48,456 nucleotides of DNA, from assembly GCA_903832285.1 (NCBI GenBank), contig CAILAY010000185.1, positions 1 to 48,456 of the forward strand, in the 5' to 3' direction. A program made the position numbers and the translations under genes. Source of the DNA: an uncultured beta proteobacterium. GTDB lineage: Bacteria > Pseudomonadota > Gammaproteobacteria > Burkholderiales > Burkholderiaceae_C. Below the pieces are notes generated by a model. That model worked only from the letters and a program-made list of their open reading frames with translations, was not told the origin of the DNA and made no database searches. This document shows, in pieces, positions 45,245 through 48,456 of the stretch. Numbering within the stretch: position 1 is the first letter of the stretch; each line of letters opens with the position of its first letter.

Positions 45245-45910
45245 ATGAACACACTCAACACAGCCATCAAATTCTTCCAGGATTGCGGCTTCTTCATCTA
45301 TCCCAGTCTGCTCATCATGGCGCTGGGCGTGACGATCGCCATCGAGCGTTTCATCTTTCTCACCAAGGCGCGCACGCAGAACCGCACGATCTGGACCAAG
45401 GTGCTGCCGATGCTGCAAAAGGGCCAGTTCAAGGAAGTGCAGGGCATTACGTCCGCGTCCGACGCAGCCATCGGCAAGATCGTCAACAATGGCCTGTTGC
45501 GCATGCAAAGCCCGGGGCGGCGCGAGGACTACGACGCCGCCATGGAAGAAGGCATGATGGAAATCGTGCCGCGGCTGGAAAAGCGCACGCACTACATCGC
45601 CACTTTTGCCAACGTGATCACGCTGGTGGGTCTGCTGGGCACCATCATCGGTCTGATCAAGGGCTTCACTGCGGTGTCGCAAGTGAATCCGGCAGAGAAG
45701 GCCGAGATGCTTTCCGCCAGTATTTCCATCGCCATGAACAACACTGCATTCGCACTCATGGTGGCGATTCCGTTCCTGCTGATCCATTCCTTCCTGCAGG
45801 CCATGACGGCCGAAATCGTGGACGGACTGGAAGCCGCCAAGATCAGTTTCCTGAACCTGGTGCAGCGCCTCAAAGGCGAGCAGGCAGGCTCGACCGGATC
45901 ACCTCGTTGA
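45245..45910 (+). CDS. MotA/TolQ/ExbB proton channel protein
   Basis: A 221-residue inner-membrane protein with three transmembrane segments (about 18-38, 118-140, 160-188). The ExbB core is present, with Thr133 (GLLGTIIGL) and Thr167 (MNNTAFAL) at places equivalent to the channel threonines of ExbB/TolQ. GGAGA precedes the ATG by nine bases. It forms the motor with the two following ExbD proteins. Confidence 0.93.
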   Translation: MNTLNTAIKFFQDCGFFIYPSLLIMALGVTIAIERFIFLTKARTQNRTIWTKVLPMLQKGQFKEVQGITSASDAAIGKIVNNGLLRMQSPGRREDYDAAMEEGMMEIVPRLEKRTHYIATFANVITLVGLLGTIIGLIKGFTAVSQVNPAEKAEMLSASISIAMNNTAFALMVAIPFLLIHSFLQAMTAEIVDGLEAAKISFLNLVQRLKGEQAGSTGSPR

Positions 45911-45919
45911 GGTCAGGCG

Positions 45920-46426
45920 ATGCGAGTTCGTCGTCTTCGCAAAGAGGTGGCACACCTCGAAATCACGGCCTTCATCAACCTGATTGTGGTGCTGGTGCCG
46001 TTCCTGCTATCGACCGCCGTGTTCACGCGACTGGCGGTGATCGACCTGACGCTGCCGGCGCAGTCGACCGAGAAAATTGAAAAACTCAACGGCACGAATC
46101 TTCAGCTGGAGGTGGTGGTGCGAGAAGAAGCGCTGGAAGTGGGAGACCGCATCGGCGGCCTGATCGAGCGCATCCCCGCCACCGCCGCCGGTCCGGACGT
46201 GCATGCGCTGCACACCCTGATCGAGCAGATCAAGACCAAGTTCCCTGACAAGCTCGACGCCACCGTGCTGGCCGAACCCAACACCTCGTACGACACGCTG
46301 GTGCAGGTGATGGATGCGATGCGCTCCGGCCACATGGCGCAGGGTGCGACCGTAGTGCGCTCCGAGTTGTTCCCCAACATATCGATTGGCGACGCGCCAC
46401 TGCGCACACCCAAACCCGCGCCATGA
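45920..46426 (+). CDS. ExbD/TolR-like protein 1, Asn in place of channel Asp
   Basis: A 168-residue single-pass protein with a periplasmic domain. The membrane segment reads EITAFINLIVVLVPFLL; Asn20 sits where ExbD/TolR/AglQ-type proteins carry the proton-binding Asp. The codon is AAC, so the change needs only one base from GAC. The C-terminal domain (LHTLIEQIKTKFPDK, VQVMDAMRSG) is a normal ExbD fold. It is likely a structural half of a heterodimer with the next protein. Confidence 0.88.
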   Translation: MRVRRLRKEVAHLEITAFINLIVVLVPFLLSTAVFTRLAVIDLTLPAQSTEKIEKLNGTNLQLEVVVREEALEVGDRIGGLIERIPATAAGPDVHALHTLIEQIKTKFPDKLDATVLAEPNTSYDTLVQVMDAMRSGHMAQGATVVRSELFPNISIGDAPLRTPKPAP

Positions 46427-46917
46427 AACTCACGCCATTGCAACGACGCGCCGAGCGGCGCAACCGCAACAAGACCATGCTGGACATGAACCTGGTGTCG
46501 CTGATCGACGTGTTCACGATCCTGATCTTCTTCCTGCTCTCCAACTCCGGTGGTGTTGAAACGCTGCCCAGCCCGAAGGCAGTGAAGCTGCCCGAGTCGG
46601 TGGCGCAGACCCCTCCGCGCGATACCGTGGTCGTGGTCGTGAGCGCGCAGGAGATCTCGGTGGACGGGCGCCGGGTGGCGACTGTGGCCGACGTGCTCGC
46701 CGCCAGCGGCGACCTGATTGCGCCGCTCAAGGAAGAGCTCGATCTGCTGGCCAACCGCCAGGTGATACGCAAGGAAAACGAGGCGCAGAGCAAGCGTCTC
46801 ACCATCATGGGCGACAAGGACATTCCCTACCGCCTGCTGCGCAAGATCATGGTCACCAGCGCCAGCGCCAATTTCAGCGACGTGTCTTTTGCCGTGCGCC
46901 AGAGGGTTGAGTCATGA
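46423..46917 (+). CDS. ExbD/TolR-like protein 2, canonical Asp
   Basis: A 164-residue single-pass protein with the usual membrane motif DMNLVSLIDVFTILIFFLL, with Asp29 as expected proton site. The periplasmic domain contains SVDGRRVATVADVL and IMGDKDIPYRLLRKIM. Its start overlaps the previous stop (ATGA), which couples the two ExbD proteins at equal levels. Confidence 0.9.
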   Translation: MKLTPLQRRAERRNRNKTMLDMNLVSLIDVFTILIFFLLSNSGGVETLPSPKAVKLPESVAQTPPRDTVVVVVSAQEISVDGRRVATVADVLAASGDLIAPLKEELDLLANRQVIRKENEAQSKRLTIMGDKDIPYRLLRKIMVTSASANFSDVSFAVRQRVES

Positions 46918-46990
46918 GCGCCGCGCCGAGCCGCCTCAAGCAAGCGGGCACCCCCTCGGGGGGCGGGTGCGTAGCGCCCTGGGGGTGGTC
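46918..46990 (+). repeat. short dispersed-type repeat in intergenic gap
   Basis: This is the only long gap inside the motor genes. It contains CACCCCCTCGGGGGGCGGGTG, a GC-rich palindrome (CCCCCTCGGGGG), preceded by CCGAGCCGCCTCAAGCAAGC. I recall similar CCCCCTCGGGGGG-centred sequences scattered in Burkholderiales genomes. The repeat nature cannot be shown from this window because a second copy is not present. Confidence 0.45.
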
Positions 46991-48052
46991 ATGAGCAGCA
47001 TTGCCATGGTCTCTTTCCGGGCGCCACTGCTGCCGTGGACGGTTTCACCCGACGACGAGCTGCGCTTCAGGCGCATTTCGCAGCGGGTGCTGATCACCTG
47101 TGCCGTGCTGTTCATCGCCTTGCCCTGGTTGCCGGTGTCGCCACCGGACCGCTCGCAACCGCAGGAATTGCCCGAGCGCCTGGCCAAACTGGTGCTTGAG
47201 CGCGAGCCCATTCCACCGCCCGCCAAAGCGGTCGAGCCGGTGAAGCCGGCGACCGATGAAGCCACCAAGAAGGGGCCCACCAAGGTCGCCAAGGACAAGG
47301 AAGTGCCGATACCCGAGGCGCGTCAACCCGTGCCCAACAAGCCGCCGGGCGAGGTCGCGGCGGCGCGGCGCAAGGTCGCCGGGGTGGGCCTGCTCGCGAT
47401 GAAGGACGACCTGGCCGAACTGCACGGTGCACCGGTCGCGGTGCAACTCAAGCAGGACATCAAACAGGGTCCGGGCGTAGGCACGGGTGTCGGCGTGGGC
47501 GTGGGCGCCGGCACCGACCCCGGCGTGCCCACGCGCGCCTTGATCACCTCCAACGCCACCGGCGGCAGCGGCGGCATCAACACCGCCGGCTTCAGCCGAA
47601 ACACCGGCGGCGGAGGCCTGGCGGGACGCTCCACCACGCTGGTAGAGGGCGTGATCGGCGGCGGAGGTGGCGGGGGTGGCGCGCGCGGTCGCGGCGACGG
47701 CACGGGCAGCGGTGTCGGTGGCGGCGCGGGTGGCAGCGTGAAGCGCAGCGCCAGCGGCAAGGCTTCGCGTTCGCTCGAAGACATCAAGCTGGTGTTCGAG
47801 CGCAACAAGGGCGCCATCTACGCCATCTACAACCGTGCCCTGCGTGAAGATCCGGGACTGCAAGGCAAGGTGGTGCTCAAACTTACCATCTCGCCCTCCG
47901 GCGCCGTGGTCGAATGCCGCATCGAGGCCAGCGAATTGCACGCGCCCGACCTCGAAGCCAAACTGCTGGCGCGCATCCGGCAATTCGATTTCGGCGCCAA
48001 AGACGTAGACCAGATGATCGTCACCTGGCCGGTGGACTTTTTGCCGTCGTAG
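46991..48052 (+). CDS. TonB-like protein with AgmX/PglI C-terminal domain
   Basis: A 353-residue inner-membrane-anchored protein. One transmembrane segment (33-49) is followed by a Pro/Lys-rich spacer (about 70-125), a Gly-rich low-complexity region (about 160-255, with GV repeats and a run of eight Gly) and a C-terminal domain from about 261 (VFERNKGAIYAIYNRAL, LKLTISPSGAV, RIRQFDFGAK) that matches the AgmX/PglI type of TonB fold. It should carry force from the ExbB-ExbD motor across the periplasm. The start ATG at 46991 is preferred; an upstream extension would translate the repeat. Confidence 0.88.
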   Translation: MSSIAMVSFRAPLLPWTVSPDDELRFRRISQRVLITCAVLFIALPWLPVSPPDRSQPQELPERLAKLVLEREPIPPPAKAVEPVKPATDEATKKGPTKVAKDKEVPIPEARQPVPNKPPGEVAAARRKVAGVGLLAMKDDLAELHGAPVAVQLKQDIKQGPGVGTGVGVGVGAGTDPGVPTRALITSNATGGSGGINTAGFSRNTGGGGLAGRSTTLVEGVIGGGGGGGGARGRGDGTGSGVGGGAGGSVKRSASGKASRSLEDIKLVFERNKGAIYAIYNRALREDPGLQGKVVLKLTISPSGAVVECRIEASELHAPDLEAKLLARIRQFDFGAKDVDQMIVTWPVDFLPS

Positions 48053-48148
48053 ATGGATAGGTGGAGTCAGTGCCCGATGAACGTTTCCTCATATCGCACC
48101 CACAGTTTGCGAAAGCGATTGAACCCAATCTGACCCCATCGATTGATG

Positions 48149-48391
48149 CTAATGGGCTAAGTGGTAGGGCTCACCCAATACCTCCACGAGAACACCGGTC
48201 AAGTCAACTTGGGCGGTAAATGCAAGGTTGACGCTGGCCTGGTCAGTACCGGCCATTGTTGCAGCTGAGTTCGCAAAAATCTGCAAGAACCCGGCTGCGG
48301 CGAGTGCCATAACCACCACACTTCCGCCGGCAAGTCGGCGTATGAAGCGGCGTGCGCTGTTGAGTTCGTGATTGGCGTAATTTGTGGACAT
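48149..48391 (-). CDS. small membrane protein, hypothetical
   Basis: An 80-residue protein preceded by a good ribosome site (AAAGGAGC, seven bases from the ATG). One transmembrane or signal segment lies at about residues 22-45 (VVVMALAAAGFLQIFANSAA), followed by a polar region with VDLTGVLVEVLGE. It faces the end of the 17-kb operon. I do not recognise a family; the product may be exported. The 65 bases to the right edge hold no visible gene. Confidence 0.6.
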   Translation of the reverse strand: MSTNYANHELNSARRFIRRLAGGSVVVMALAAAGFLQIFANSAATMAGTDQASVNLAFTAQVDLTGVLVEVLGEPYHLAH

Positions 48392-48456
48392 GGGATGCTC
48401 CTTTTAGGTCGAGGGTTGAGGGCGATTCGCAACAGCATGAAACGAGAGCGCATTGA

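Noticed and set aside
44824..46080. 418-codon plus-strand frame overlapping the small periplasmic gene, exbB and exbD1
   Set aside because: Read in another frame through genes with clear membrane motifs; the product is Arg/His/Gly/Gln-rich without domain.

Overview
The window comes from a Gram-negative betaproteobacterium, most likely of the order Burkholderiales. The left edge carries the 5' end of a 16S rRNA gene of betaproteobacterial type on the minus strand, coding density is high, and the housekeeping order (bactofilin next to erpA; rplM-rpsI; hrcA facing nadK-recN-rapZ; lolB-ispE-tRNA-Gln-prs-rplY-pth) is one I associate with that order. Family and genus cannot be fixed from what is visible.

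Positions 1-31,000 are mostly core genome. In order: an rrn operon start running leftwards out of the window, with its leader and two promoters; an alpha/beta hydrolase and a conserved hypothetical gene, divergent; fadD; tyrS; an M23 peptidase and anmK (murein turnover and recycling); erpA, carrying a one-base frameshift in a nine-base homopolymer, with a bactofilin and a DUF6776-like membrane protein; rpsI-rplM; argB; a CAU tRNA (Ile2 type); hrcA divergent from nadK-recN-rapZ; mutY, a dynamin-like GTPase and mutM; a TPR protein, lolB, ispE, tRNA-Gln, prs, rplY, pth; a KTSC gene; an inverted-repeat element; a ferredoxin gene; and a four-gene peptide-type ABC importer without a binding protein.

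Positions 31,092-48,052 hold the most unusual part: fifteen tightly packed plus-strand genes, many overlapping, that look like one transcription unit. They encode an ApbE-type flavin transferase; a large HzsA-like lipoprotein with a beta-propeller and haem-binding motifs; a second CxnCH lipoprotein; two small outer-membrane beta-barrels (one with an SH3 domain); a TlpA-like thioredoxin; a DUF4266 lipoprotein; a DUF3570 barrel; two small exported proteins; two large TPR proteins; an ExbB/TolQ protein; two ExbD/TolR proteins; and a TonB-like protein with an AgmX/PglI C-terminal domain. My reading is a proton-motive-force-driven envelope-spanning machine related to the Myxococcus Agl-Glt/Nfs family, fused at operon level to an extracytoplasmic redox and flavinylation module. 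One of the two ExbD proteins has Asn where the proton-carrying Asp should be.

Regulatory patterns: the promoters of rrn, rplM and probably tRNA-Gln share TAYAAT-N5-GCTTYGC. Five genes (hrcA, nadK, the TPR gene at 20398, ispE, pth) have a -10-like hexamer exactly six bases before the start codon and no Shine-Dalgarno sequence, as expected for leaderless mRNAs. All functional calls rest on reading motifs and neighbourhoods; no database search was run.
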